A stretch of 64,000 nt of DNA. Source: Gilichinskyi gelida (lineage in GTDB: Bacteria; Acidobacteriota; Thermoanaerobaculia; Gp7-AA8). The DNA lies in assembly GCA_038040385.1 (NCBI GenBank), contig JBBPII010000013.1, forward strand, positions 122,790 through 186,789, written 5' to 3'. This document shows, one piece after another, positions 1-10,100 of this stretch (the stretch's first letter is position 1; each line of letters begins with the position of its first letter). The translations under genes were made by a program, and so were the position numbers. The notes beneath the pieces were generated by a model, which was not told the origin of the DNA, ran no database searches, and saw only the letters and a list, made by a program, of their open reading frames with translations.

Positions 1-3000
1 GATCAAAGTACAGGCGGCGCTCGCGCTGGCGCTGCCGGTGTTCGTGCTGGTCAGTTGCGCCGTGCACGAGGGGCTGGCCGGCGGCGTGTCGACCAGTTGC
101 AGCGTCGACGCACCCGACCGGACCAGGGCCAGGAACGTCGGCAGGATCTCGGTGGTCGAGCCGGCCGGCACGGTGTTGTTCCGAACGTCGGAGCGAACCG
201 TGTTGCACACCGACACGCAATTCGACTGAACGAAGATCGCCGCCAGCGGGAAGCCGGAAGTGTCCTGCGGATTGACATCATTGCCGGTGACGGTGACGTC
301 GAGACCACCATTGCCGTTGCGTCCAATGATCTCGATTCCCCGGCTGAGCGGCGTCTGACGGATCACGTTCGCGTCGACCAGAACGGTCGCATTCGCGCCG
401 CCGTTGATGTTGACGCGAATGCCGTTGCCGCCGGCGGCGCCGGAGCCGGCGATGCCCGCATTTCCGATGGTGTTGTTCTGGACCGTGACCTTCAGCACGC
501 CACCAGCCGGAGTAGCCGCGCCGGTGAAGACATTGATGGCGTGCAAGGTCTGACCGGTGAAATTGTTCGACAGGACGTTGGCTGTGTGCGACGCCGTGTT
601 GTTCTGTGTCAGATCCACACCGATGTTGTTGTTCGTGAAGGTATTGTTCTGGATGAGCGTGGCCTGAACCTGCGCCGTCGATTGGGCGCTGAACTGAATA
701 CCGTCCGCCCGGTTGCCCGACAGCGTCGAGTTGGTCAGGTTGAATGCCGTGACGATCGACGTCCCACCGGCAGTAAAGTTGATTCCGCTGTTGCCGGTCG
801 ACGGATGCGTGTTGCTGATCGTGCTTCCGGTGATCGAGTACGACGACGTGCCGGCGGTGTTCACCACGTCGAGGTTGTCGTGCGGCGAGCCGGTAACCAC
901 GGAGCTCGTCATGGTCACCGCGCCCGTCACCTCGCGGAACTTGATCCCGTCGTGCAGCGTGGTGCCCGTGGTGTCCGACACGGTCGAGGAGACGAGGGTG
1001 AACCCGTTGACGTTCGTGGCGCTGATGCCGTCGGTGCCCGAGTTCTGAACGATCATGAACGAGAGGCTCGGGCTCCTGGTGTTCGTGAGCAGCACTCCCT
1101 CGGCGGTGGTATTGGCGATCGTGCCACCCGAACCGGCCGCACCGGAGCCGGCCACGACCAGGCCGCCGGAAGTTCCGGTGTTGTTCAGCACGATGCCGTT
1201 GGCACCGCCGGTCGCCGAGATACTGGTCAGGTTGAGGTTCGCCGTACCGATGGTGGTGTTGGTGACGCTGAGCCCCACGCCCGCCGGCGCACTGATCGAG
1301 CCGCCACCGCTGGTCAGGCGCATGCCTGCCGAACCGGTGAAGAGACCGGAGCCGCCGATGGTAACGCCGGAGTTGCCGCCGAAGACGGCGAGGGAGCCGA
1401 TGGCGTAGTCGCCGCTGACGTTCGTCATCACCACGCCCGCGCCGCCAACGGGATTGCCGCTCGAACCGACGGCGATCGTGCCGCCAGTGACGACATCGAA
1501 CGTACCTCCGGCGATCGCGTCGAACTTCGCCGTGTTGATATTGATGCCGTCGCCGGCGGTATTGCCATCGATTGTCACGTTGGAGAGACCGATGACGAAG
1601 AGGTTACCACTGGCGGACCCGTCCATGCGAACGCCGGTACCCGCGGTGGAAGTGATGGCGCCGTTCGAGTAAGCGACGATCGCCGGACCGTTGCCGGCGA
1701 CGTCGAAACCGTTGCCGGTCGAGGTGATCGAGGTGGTGTCGACGATGACGGACGTGCCGGCAATGCTCGCGGCGGTCACACCGATGCCTTGGAGCGCAGC
1801 CGCGCTGACGACGTTGTGGTGGATCGACGCGCTCGCGCCGATAAGGCCCGAACTGGCGACACCGATGCCCCTGCCGCTCGAGCTGGAGAGATCGAGGCCT
1901 GCGATCTCCACGCCGTTTACGCCGTTGACGGAAACCGCGTCACCGGCGGCGACGATTTTCGCCTTCGTGCCGGCCGGCACGAGGGTGTAGGCGCTGACGG
2001 TCAGGCCGACTCCCTCGCCGATGAGATGCTGATTCGGCTCGAGGGCGATGCTGCCGGCCACCGTTGAGTTATGCACGAAGATGTACGCGCCCGGGCCATC
2101 CACGTCACCCGACCCGTTGAGCGAGGCGAAGGAGTTGAACGGCGCGACCGATGTGCCGTTGCCACCCGAGGGGGCGGATCCGTTCACATACCAGATCATC
2201 TCGGTGAAGGTGATGGTGACCGTGCCGGTGGCGCTGGCCGGCGTGCCGGCCGGCGGTTGATCGGTGACCACGTACTGGAACGAGGCGCTGGTCACTCCGG
2301 GAGCCGGGATGAAGCTGAAGGTGCCGTTGGCGTTCATCGACAGATTGCCGGAGGCGAAGACGCAGTTGTACGGCGCGGTGGTGTCGCCGCAACCGACGAT
2401 GCTGGTCACGCTGATCGGATCGCCCTCTGCGTCGGCGTCGTTGTCGAGCACGCCGCGGCCGGAACCGGTGGTGCGAACCACCGTCGGCGTCGCGGCGGCG
2501 GCCAGATCGACGCGCAGCTCGGTGTTGCCGAAGGTGGCGAAGGTGTCGTTGCCGGCCGTCGGCGCATCGTTGACCGCGTTCACCGTGATGGTGAAGGTAA
2601 CTGTGGCCGAGGTATCGACGCCGCCGTTCGCGGTGCCGCCATTGTCGGAGAGGCTGACGGTGAGAGTCGCCGTGCCGAAGGCGTTCGACGCCGGGGTGAA
2701 GGTGAGCACGCCGCTCGGCGAGATGGCCGGTTGCGCGGAGAAGAGCGCATTGTTGTCGTTGGCGACGTTGAAGTTAACTATCTGGCTCCCCTCGTTCGGG
2801 CCAGCGGAGATCGCCGAGGCCCACGACGCGGAGTAGGCGCCACTGTCCTCGTTGACCGTGACGTTGCCGCCCGGCGTGAACGACGGCGCGTCGTTGACAC
2901 CGTTCACGTTGATGCTGAAGGTCACGTTGGACGAGGTATCGGCCCCGCCGTTCGCGGTGCCGCCGTTGTCCTGCAGATTGACCACGATCACGGCGCTGCC

Positions 3001-6000
3001 GAAGGCGTTCGGCACCGGCGTGAACGACAGCGTGCCGTCCGCCGCGAGCGAGGGACCTGCCGAGAAGAGCGATGGATTGCTGTTGGAGACGATGTTGAAG
3101 GTCACGGTCTGACCCGACTCGTCGGCTGGGCCGGCAGTGATGCTGGTGGCCCACGCCGCGCTGTACGCCGCGGAATCCTCGAGCACCGTCACATCGCCAC
3201 CGCTGGTGAACGCCGGCGCGTCGTTGACGGCCACGATGGTGATGGTGAAGGTCACCGGCGCGGAGTTGTCGACGCCGCCGTTCGCGGTGCCGCCGTCATC
3301 GTGAGCGTAGACGGTGACGATGGCCGAACCGTTCGCGTTCGGCGCCGCGGTGTAGGTCAGCACGCCCGCCGGCGAGATCGCCGGCTGCGCGGAGAAGAGC
3401 GCGTTGTTGTCGTTGGAGACAACGAACGTCACGTTCTGTGTCTCGCCGGGACCGGCGCTGATGCTGGTGGCCCAGGCCACCGATTGCGGCCCGCCATCCT
3501 CGAAGGAGGTCTGGTTGCCGCCCGGCGTGAACGACGGCGGATCGTTGACACTGTCGACTGTGATGGTGAAGGTCTGCGGCGCGGAGCTGTCGACGCCGCC
3601 GTTGGCGGTGCCGCCGTCGTCCTGCGCGTAGATCGTCACCGTAGCCGTGCCGGTGGCGTTCGACGCCGGGGTAAAGGTCAGCACACCGGTCGACGAGACC
3701 GCCGGCTGCACGCTGAAGAGCGCGTTGTTGTTGTTCGACACCACGAACGAGACCGTCTGCGACGACTCATTCGCCGGGCCGGCGCTGATCGCCGTAGCCC
3801 AGGCCGCCGAGTACGCGCCGGAGTCCTCGCCGACCGTCACGTTGCCGCCGCTGGTGAACGACGGCGCGTCGTTGACGGAGTTGACGGTGAGCACGAAGGT
3901 CTGCGACGGCGAGGTGTCGTCGCCGCCGTTGGTCGTGCCGCCGTCATCGGTCAGATAGACCGTGACCGTGGCGCTGCCGAACGCGTCCGCCGCCGGCGTG
4001 AAGCTCAGCACCCCGTTCGGCGCAACGCTGGGCTGCACGGCGAAGAGGGTGTTGTTGTCGTTGGCGGCGTGGAAGGTGAGGCTCTGACCCGATTCGTTCG
4101 GGCCGGCGGAGATGGCGGTGGCCCACGGCGCGGTGTACGCGCCGGAGTCTTCGTTGACCGTGACGTTTCCGCCGCCGGTGAAGGAGGGCTCGTCGTTGAC
4201 CGGGGTCAACGTGATGGTGAACGTCTGCGAGGGCGAGGTGTCGGAGCCGCCGTTCGCCGTGCCGCCGTTGTCGGAGAGCGTGACCGTCACGGTCGCGCTG
4301 CCGTAGGCGTTTGCGGCCGCGGTGAAGGTGAGCATTCCGGTGGGCGAGATCGACGGCTGCGTGGAGAAAAGCGCGTTGTTGTCGTTGCTGGCAGCGAAGG
4401 CGACCGTCTGGCCGCTCTCGTCCGCCGGACCGGCGCTGATGCTGCTGGCCCAGGCCGCAGAGTAGGAGCCGGAATCCTCGAGCACGGTCACGTTGCCGCC
4501 GCTGGTGTAGGACGGCGCGTCGTTGACGGCGTTGACGGTGATGGTGAAGGTCTGGGACGGCGAGGTGTCGTCGCCCCCGTTCGCGGTGCCGCCGTCATCG
4601 GTCAGATAGACGGTCACCGTGGCGCTGCCGTTCGCGTTCGCGGCCGGCGTGTACGTCAGCGTTCCGTTCGAGGAAACGCTCGGCTGCGCGCTGAAGAGCG
4701 CGTTGTTGTTGTTCGAGGTGTGGAAGGTGAGCGTCTGCGACGACTCGTTCGGTCCGGCGGAGATGGCGGTGGCCCATCCGCTGACGGTCTGCGCGCCGGA
4801 GTCCTCGTTCACCGTCTGGTCGGCGCCCTTGACAAAGGACGGCTCGTCGTTGACGGGGGTGACGGTAATCGAGCTGCTCTGGGGCGCGGAGGTGTCGTTG
4901 CCGCCGTTGGCGGTGCCGCCGCTGTCGTGCGCGGTGACGGTGATGGCGGCGCTCCCATACGCGTTTGACGCCGGCGTGAATGTCAGCGTGCCGTTCGGCG
5001 CGACGGACGGCTGCACGCTGAAAAGCGCGTTGTTGTCGTTGGTCACGGTGAAGGCAACGGTCTGCCCCGACTCATCGGCCGGTCCCGGCGAAATGGCGGT
5101 GGCCCAGTTGGCGATGGTCTGCGGGCCGGAGTCCTCGATCACCGTGACGGTCGGTCCGATGAGGAAGCTCGGCGGATCGTTGACGGGGGCGATGGTGATC
5201 GCGGCGGTCGCGTCGTCGGTGCCGCCGTTGCCGTCGTTGGCGCGAAAGACGAAGCTGTCGGTGCCGTTGTAGTTGAGCGCCGGCGTGTAGACGACGTCCG
5301 CCGTGGTGGGGCCGGTGGAGACTACCGTGCCGACCGAGCCGTGCGACGGCCCCGACACGATGGTGAACGTCAGCGAGTCGCCGTCGGCGTCACTGCCGCT
5401 GAGATGAACGGTGACCGAGTTGTCCTCGTTCGTCGAGGCGCTGGTGTCGTTGGCGACCGGCGGCGTATTGCAGGTGACCAGCGGCGCCACGCCCGTGGGA
5501 AGCGTGGGAGCCGCGGGCGAGCAGACGCCGGTGTGCGTCTCGGGGAAGACGCTGGTCGGCGTCCCCATCACCGGATAGGACGAGCCGGTGGTGTTCACCG
5601 TGCCGCAGGCCGTCAGGATGATCGAGCCCTGATCAGCGGGCGGCAGGCCGGAGGCGGAGCCAACGGGCCGTACTTCGCCGACGCCGTTGGTCCAGATCAC
5701 GTTGCCGGAGTACGAGCGGACGCGGATGGCGCCGCCTCCGCGACTCGGATTGCCGGTGCTGGAGTCGCCGACCGCGCGGATGACGGCGGTGTCGAGGTTG
5801 ACGTTTCCCTTCGCGGAGATCTCTTCGGTTCCGCCGGAGTCGCCGCTGGCGGTATGGCCGGCATCCATCACATTGCCGGAGGCGTTGACGACGTCTCCAG
5901 TGGAGATGACACGAATGAGGCCGCCGTAGCTCTTCGAGTCGTGCAGGCCGGGATGCGAGGTAATGGCGAACAGAGAGCTGGCCGCCGCTGGCGGACCGAG

Positions 6001-6966
6001 GATGTCGATGGTCTCGCCGGCGAAGAGATCGACACCTTTGTTGACCGCGGTGCCGGTCGGCGCGTCGGCGCGCACATGGCCCAGGCGGCCGAGGACGGCG
6101 CCGGTGACGCCGAGGTCGCGCGAGTCGATCAGAAGGTCCTTGCCGGAGCGGATGGAGACCTGCGCCGGGGTGTCCTTGCGCGAGAGCGCCGCGACCAGGC
6201 CGCGGACCTGCACTCCGCAACCGTCGATGGTCAGCGGGCCGGTGCCGTTGTTGTTCTCGCCCTGGGTGATGATGTTCGCGTTCGAGCCGATCACCATCGC
6301 CGGTTCGACGAATGTGGTCGAGCCGATGGTGATCTGCCCGCCGATTTGATTGGCGTTGCCGCCGTCAAGGGCCACACCGGTCAAACGGGTGGAGAGGATG
6401 GTGCGGCTCGGTCCGGAGAGGACGTTCCCGTCGACGCTCACGTGCCCGGCGGAGGCGATGCTGATGTTGCCGCCGCGCGCGTTGCGGCTCCCCGAGTCGA
6501 TGGTGGTGCCGGCGTCGAGGGTCACGTTGCCGCCGGCGTTCGCGGAGATGGCGCCGCCGTTTCCGCCGCTGGAGCTGGTCGAGGCGCTGGAGACAATCGC
6601 CGTGCCGTGGAGGGTAAGACCGCCGCTGACGTTCAGCGTGATGGCGCCGCCGGTGCCGCCGCCCGAGCGGTTCTCGGCGTAGAGCGCGCCGCCGGAGTTG
6701 ACGGTCATGGCGCCGCTCACGGCGAAGGTCATGTTGCAGGCGCTGGGACTCGCGCCGTCGTCGTTGCAGTTCACGACGCCGTTGACGGTGAGGTTGCCGT
6801 CGTTGACGGAGAAGACCCCGTTGGCCACGCCGTCGTGGTCGGCGGACGAGCCGTCCAGGGAGCCGAAGGTCTGCGTTCCGTTGATGGTCACGTCGTGCGC
6901 GAGCAGGGCGGGCGCGACCGTGAGGGCAAGCAGAGACAGCAGGAGCCGAAGCGACAGGGACCGCAT
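1..6966 (-). CDS. Giant secreted repeat protein with beta-helix C-terminus (cut by window edge)
   Basis: The reading frame is open for all 2322 codons from an ATG at 6966 to the window edge, so the stop lies outside. A GGAGGGG ribosome site sits 8 nt before the ATG. Residues 1-23 form a signal peptide (hydrophobic core LLLSLLALTVAPALLA). Next comes a glycine/asparagine-rich beta-helix-like region to about residue 490, one cadherin-like domain, eight tandem units of about 109 residues starting with VND, another cadherin-like domain, and a right-handed beta-helix from about residue 1640 to the end. The last visible residues (SASAGCTLI) align with the end of the neighbouring giant protein (AASAGCSLI), so probably only about ten residues are missing. 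It is probably a cell-surface or secreted adhesin or matrix protein. No catalytic motif, LPXTG or PEP-CTERM signal is visible. Confidence 0.85.
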   Translation of the reverse strand, partial: MRSLSLRLLLSLLALTVAPALLAHDVTINGTQTFGSLDGSSADHDGVANGVFSVNDGNLTVNGVVNCNDDGASPSACNMTFAVSGAMTVNSGGALYAENRSGGGTGGAITLNVSGGLTLHGTAIVSSASTSSSGGNGGAISANAGGNVTLDAGTTIDSGSRNARGGNISIASAGHVSVDGNVLSGPSRTILSTRLTGVALDGGNANQIGGQITIGSTTFVEPAMVIGSNANIITQGENNNGTGPLTIDGCGVQVRGLVAALSRKDTPAQVSIRSGKDLLIDSRDLGVTGAVLGRLGHVRADAPTGTAVNKGVDLFAGETIDILGPPAAASSLFAITSHPGLHDSKSYGGLIRVISTGDVVNASGNVMDAGHTASGDSGGTEEISAKGNVNLDTAVIRAVGDSSTGNPSRGGGAIRVRSYSGNVIWTNGVGEVRPVGSASGLPPADQGSIILTACGTVNTTGSSYPVMGTPTSVFPETHTGVCSPAAPTLPTGVAPLVTCNTPPVANDTSASTNEDNSVTVHLSGSDADGDSLTFTIVSGPSHGSVGTVVSTGPTTADVVYTPALNYNGTDSFVFRANDGNGGTDDATAAITIAPVNDPPSFLIGPTVTVIEDSGPQTIANWATAISPGPADESGQTVAFTVTNDNNALFSVQPSVAPNGTLTFTPASNAYGSAAITVTAHDSGGTANGGNDTSAPQSSSITVTPVNDEPSFVKGADQTVNEDSGAQTVSGWATAISAGPNESSQTLTFHTSNNNNALFSAQPSVSSNGTLTYTPAANANGSATVTVYLTDDGGTANGGDDTSPSQTFTITVNAVNDAPSYTSGGNVTVLEDSGSYSAAWASSISAGPADESGQTVAFAASNDNNALFSTQPSISPTGMLTFTAAANAYGSATVTVTLSDNGGTANGGSDTSPSQTFTITLTPVNDEPSFTGGGNVTVNEDSGAYTAPWATAISAGPNESGQSLTFHAANDNNTLFAVQPSVAPNGVLSFTPAADAFGSATVTVYLTDDGGTTNGGDDTSPSQTFVLTVNSVNDAPSFTSGGNVTVGEDSGAYSAAWATAISAGPANESSQTVSFVVSNNNNALFSVQPAVSSTGVLTFTPASNATGTATVTIYAQDDGGTANGGVDSSAPQTFTITVDSVNDPPSFTPGGNQTSFEDGGPQSVAWATSISAGPGETQNVTFVVSNDNNALFSAQPAISPAGVLTYTAAPNANGSAIVTVYAHDDGGTANGGVDNSAPVTFTITIVAVNDAPAFTSGGDVTVLEDSAAYSAAWATSITAGPADESGQTVTFNIVSNSNPSLFSAGPSLAADGTLSFTPVPNAFGSAVIVVNLQDNGGTANGGADTSSNVTFSINVNGVNDAPSFTPGGNVTVNEDSGAYSASWASAISAGPNEGSQIVNFNVANDNNALFSAQPAISPSGVLTFTPASNAFGTATLTVSLSDNGGTANGGVDTSATVTFTITVNAVNDAPTAGNDTFATFGNTELRVDLAAAATPTVVRTTGSGRGVLDNDADAEGDPISVTSIVGCGDTTAPYNCVFASGNLSMNANGTFSFIPAPGVTSASFQYVVTDQPPAGTPASATGTVTITFTEMIWYVNGSAPSGGNGTSVAPFNSFASLNGSGDVDGPGAYIFVHNSTVAGSIALEPNQHLIGEGVGLTVSAYTLVPAGTKAKIVAAGDAVSVNGVNGVEIAGLDLSSSSGRGIGVASSGLIGASASIHHNVVSAAALQGIGVTAASIAGTSVIVDTTSITSTGNGFDVAGNGPAIVAYSNGAITSTAGTGVRMDGSASGNLFVIGLSNVTIDGNTAGDGININTAKFDAIAGGTFDVVTGGTIAVGSSGNPVGGAGVVMTNVSGDYAIGSLAVFGGNSGVTIGGSGLFTGSAGMRLTSGGGSISAPAGVGLSVTNTTIGTANLNLTSISATGGANGIVLNNTGTSGGLVVAGSGAAGSGGTIANTTAEGVLLTNTRSPSLSFMIVQNSGTDGISATNVNGFTLVSSTVSDTTGTTLHDGIKFREVTGAVTMTSSVVTGSPHDNLDVVNTAGTSSYSITGSTISNTHPSTGNSGINFTAGGTSIVTAFNLTNSTLSGNRADGIQFSAQSTAQVQATLIQNNTFTNNNIGVDLTQNNTASHTANVLSNNFTGQTLHAINVFTGAATPAGGVLKVTVQNNTIGNAGIAGSGAAGGNGIRVNINGGANATVLVDANVIRQTPLSRGIEIIGRNGNGGLDVTVTGNDVNPQDTSGFPLAAIFVQSNCVSVCNTVRSDVRNNTVPAGSTTEILPTFLALVRSGASTLQLVDTPPASPSCTAQLTSTNTGSASASAACTLI
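2575..5195 (-). repeat. Eight tandem ~327-bp coding units (Ig/cadherin-like, ~109 aa)
   Basis: Inside the first giant gene the pattern VNDxPSFT, NEDSGAY, WATAISAGP, NDNNALFS, LTFTP, GGTANGG recurs eight times. Unit starts lie near 5185, 4857, 4530, 4200, 3873, 3550, 3226 and 2899. Spacing of 323-330 bp equals about 109 residues. The units are diverged, unlike the nearly identical units in the neighbouring gene. This is the kind of extended beta-sandwich stalk found in large bacterial surface proteins. Confidence 0.85.
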
Positions 6967-7136
6967 AGGGAAAACCCCTCCGTTTGAACCGCAGTCGATC
7001 GTCTTGTAGCTAGTGGACCCGATTACCAAGCGCTGCGCCGGTTGAACCGTGGAACCGGCGCCTCTCTCTCAAATCTGATGGCAGACAATCTAGCGTGCCT
7101 TACCTCGGCGCGCAAGAGCAGAGTTGTGTCCAGCGC

Positions 7137-7170
7137 GGAGGAGGCACCGCTATCTGGCGGTGCCTCCTCC
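7137..7170 (-). terminator. Perfect 14-bp inverted repeat after the second giant gene
   Basis: A stem of 14 perfect pairs (7137-7150 with 7157-7170) encloses a 6-nt loop. It lies 20 nt past the TAA stop at 7190-7192, between the two giant genes. There is no T-run after the stem, so it is either a factor-assisted terminator or an mRNA-stabilising hairpin. The position suits separation of the two giant transcripts. Confidence 0.6.
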
Positions 7171-7189
7171 GGAAAACTACGGCGAAATC

Positions 7190-10100
7190 TTACGGTGGCG
7201 TGTTGATGGGGCCTGCGATCAGCGAGCAGCCCGCGCTGGCGGCCGTGAGGCCGGTGTTCGTCGCCGCGAGCTCCGAGGCGCACGTTCCGGAGATCGGAGC
7301 GGTCGTGTCCACGAGTTGCAACGTCGACGCGCCGCTCTCGAGCAAGGCAATCTGACCGTTGATCAACTCGCCCGTCGGCGAGAACGCCGGCACGGTGTTG
7401 CCGGTGACGTTGGAGCGGAGCGTGTTGCAGACCGTGAGACAGTTCGACTGCAGGAAGATGGACGATAGTGGGAAGCCCGTGGTGTCCACCACCGTGACAT
7501 CGTTGTTCGTTACCGTCGCATCTGTGCCGCCGGTCCCATTGCGCGAGATGATTTCGATCCCTCGGCCATTCAGGACCTGACGGATGACGTTCGCGTCGAG
7601 GAGAACCGTTGTGTCGGCTCCGCCGTTCACGTTGATCCGAATGCCAACCCCGCCGCCAGAGTTAGGGATCGCGTTGCTGCCGATGCGGTTGTTGAAGAAC
7701 CGGCCGTTCATCGTGCCGCCCGTTCCGACCGCAGCAGAGGTGAAGAAGTTGATCGAGTTGGCGACCTGCGAGAGCACCGTGTTGCTCAGTACCTTGTACG
7801 TGATGTTCGCCGTGCCGTCGTGATTCAGATCCATCCCGATGTTGTTGCCGAAGAAGGTGCTGTTCTGAATGGTGGCCGAGGTGATCGTCCCCGCTGTTCC
7901 GCTGGCCGGCTGCATCTGCATGCCATCGGCGAACTGATTCTGGAGGACGCAGCCATCCATCATGAAGCTGGTCATGGTCGCGGCCCGGATCTCGTGATTG
8001 AAGCCACTGTTCAGCACCGAGCCGGTGAAGACGGTGCTGGTGATGCTCCAGGTTGACGTGCCGCTGGCGATGCCGACGCCGAAGTTGTCGTGAGGCGTCG
8101 GTCCGATCGTCGAATTGCTGATGGTGATCGCGCCGTTCACCGGCGTGCCCGTTGCGAAGTCGCCCATCTCGATGCCACGATCGCCTGCCGCGCCGGCCGA
8201 GTCGGTGATGTAGGAATTGGCCAGGGTGAAGCCGTTGATGTTGGCTACGTTGATGCCATCCGACCCGGCGTTTTGGATGAACATGCGCGTCAGCGATACG
8301 TTATCCGTGTCGTTGAGTGAAATGGCCGGGCTGCCGCCGGTGATCGTTCCGCCCGTGCAGTCGGCGGTGACCGGTGCGTTGGCTGTGGACCGGGTGCCGA
8401 GCGGCTGCACGGTGATGGTGCCGCCGCAGTTGCCGGCGGTATTGCCCTTCACCTTCAGGCCGCCGCTCGAGCCGGTGGTGTTCAGGATGATGCCGCTGGA
8501 GGAGGGACCGCTCGACGAGATGCTGCGGAACTCGAGGTTGTTCGCGCCGATGTTCGTGTTGGCCACGTTCAGCGCGACGCCGCTGGTGGTGCTGAGCTTG
8601 TTGATCAGCGCGCCAGTCGCGGCGTTGTTGCATGGGTTCTCGTCGCAGACGTTGACGACGCCGCCGCCGGTGGCGGTGAAGGCGGGGTTCGCGCCGGTGG
8701 AGAGCACCAGGCCGCCGCGGAAGGTGATGTTCGCGGTGCTGTTTGTGGTCAGCGAGACGCCGCTGCCGTCGCCGTCGTCGCCGTCGGTGATGGCGCCGCT
8801 GAACGTCTTGGCGCCGCCGGTGGTGTTGGTGATGTTGACGACCGTCCCGACGTCGTCGGTGATCGTGCCGTCGTAGCTCACCGTGGCGTCGCTGCCGTTG
8901 ATGACGAAGGCGTTGCCGGTGGGGTTAGTGATCGAGCTGCCCGAGCCGGCGCTGAACGTTCCCGGAGTCGTGACCAGCGAGACGCCCTGGGTCGTGCTGT
9001 TGGTGCTGATGATCGATTGCAGCGGCAGGTTGGCGGTGACGATGTTGAGGCTGACCGCGGGACCGGCCGTGGAGGTGATGTTCGCCACGTTCGCGTTCGA
9101 CACCACGATCTGGAAGCCGGTGCCGGTGGCGGAGACGAATGCCGCGGCGGCGCTGGCGGACAGGCCGGCGCCGTTGTCGTTGACGATGTCGAGGTCGGTG
9201 AAGCTGAGATCGCCCTTGACGGTGGTCAGCACCATGCCCGCGACGCCGACACCGTTGCCGACAGAACCGATGAGCGTGTTGCCGCCCGAGACGACGTTGA
9301 AGGGGTTGCCGAGGACGGCGTCGAAGGTCGCGCTAGTGACCACGATGCCGCTTCCGGCGGTGCTGCCTGTGATGTTGTTGTTGGCGAAGCCGATGATGGT
9401 CGTGGTGCCGGCCACCGAGCCGTCGATCACCATGCCGCTGCCGGTGGCGGTGATGGTGTTGCCACTGACGCTGAGCAACAGGTTGCCGGCGCCGGCGGCG
9501 GTGCGCAGGTCGAAGCCGTTCTGGGTGGCCGCGCTGACTGTGTTGTTCTGAATGATCACTGTCGAGGTCGTGGTGCTGGCGGCCGAGACGCGGATGCCGT
9601 TGTTCGTGGCACTGTTGACGACGACGTTGTCCACGGTCACGCCGAGCGTCGGAGCGTTGGCCGAGGTGATGTCGATGGCCTGGGTGGTGCCGGCCACCGC
9701 GAAGCCTGTCATCAGGATGTTGTTGCGCGGGCCGTTCGCAGTGCTGGAGGCGGTCGTCACGCCAACACCGGCGCCGTTGCCGATGGTCGGACGGCTCCCG
9801 GCGACGACAAGCGTGTTTCCATTGACGACGAGCGCAACCGCCTCGCCCCAGAGCTTCTGACCGTCATTGAGGGTGATGCCGGCGTTCTGGTTCGTGTTCG
9901 TGCCGTCGCCGTTGTACACGAAGATGTGGTCGAAGTTCGGACCGGTGCTGCCGATCGCGGCGCCCTGGGCCGCGCCGAGCGTGTTGAACGGCGCCTGCGA
10001 CTGCCCGTTGCCGCCACCGCCCGCGTTGTTCCGCACGTACCAGACGCGGTTGGCCAGCGTGAGGGTGGCCGTGGCGTTCGCCGTCGTCGGCGTCGCGGTC

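Noticed and set aside
55..4968. Long plus-strand ORFs (670 and 965 codons) opposite the first giant gene
   Set aside because: They are arginine/glycine/valine-rich antisense shadows of a GC-rich, repeat-containing gene. The minus frame has a signal peptide and recognisable domains.
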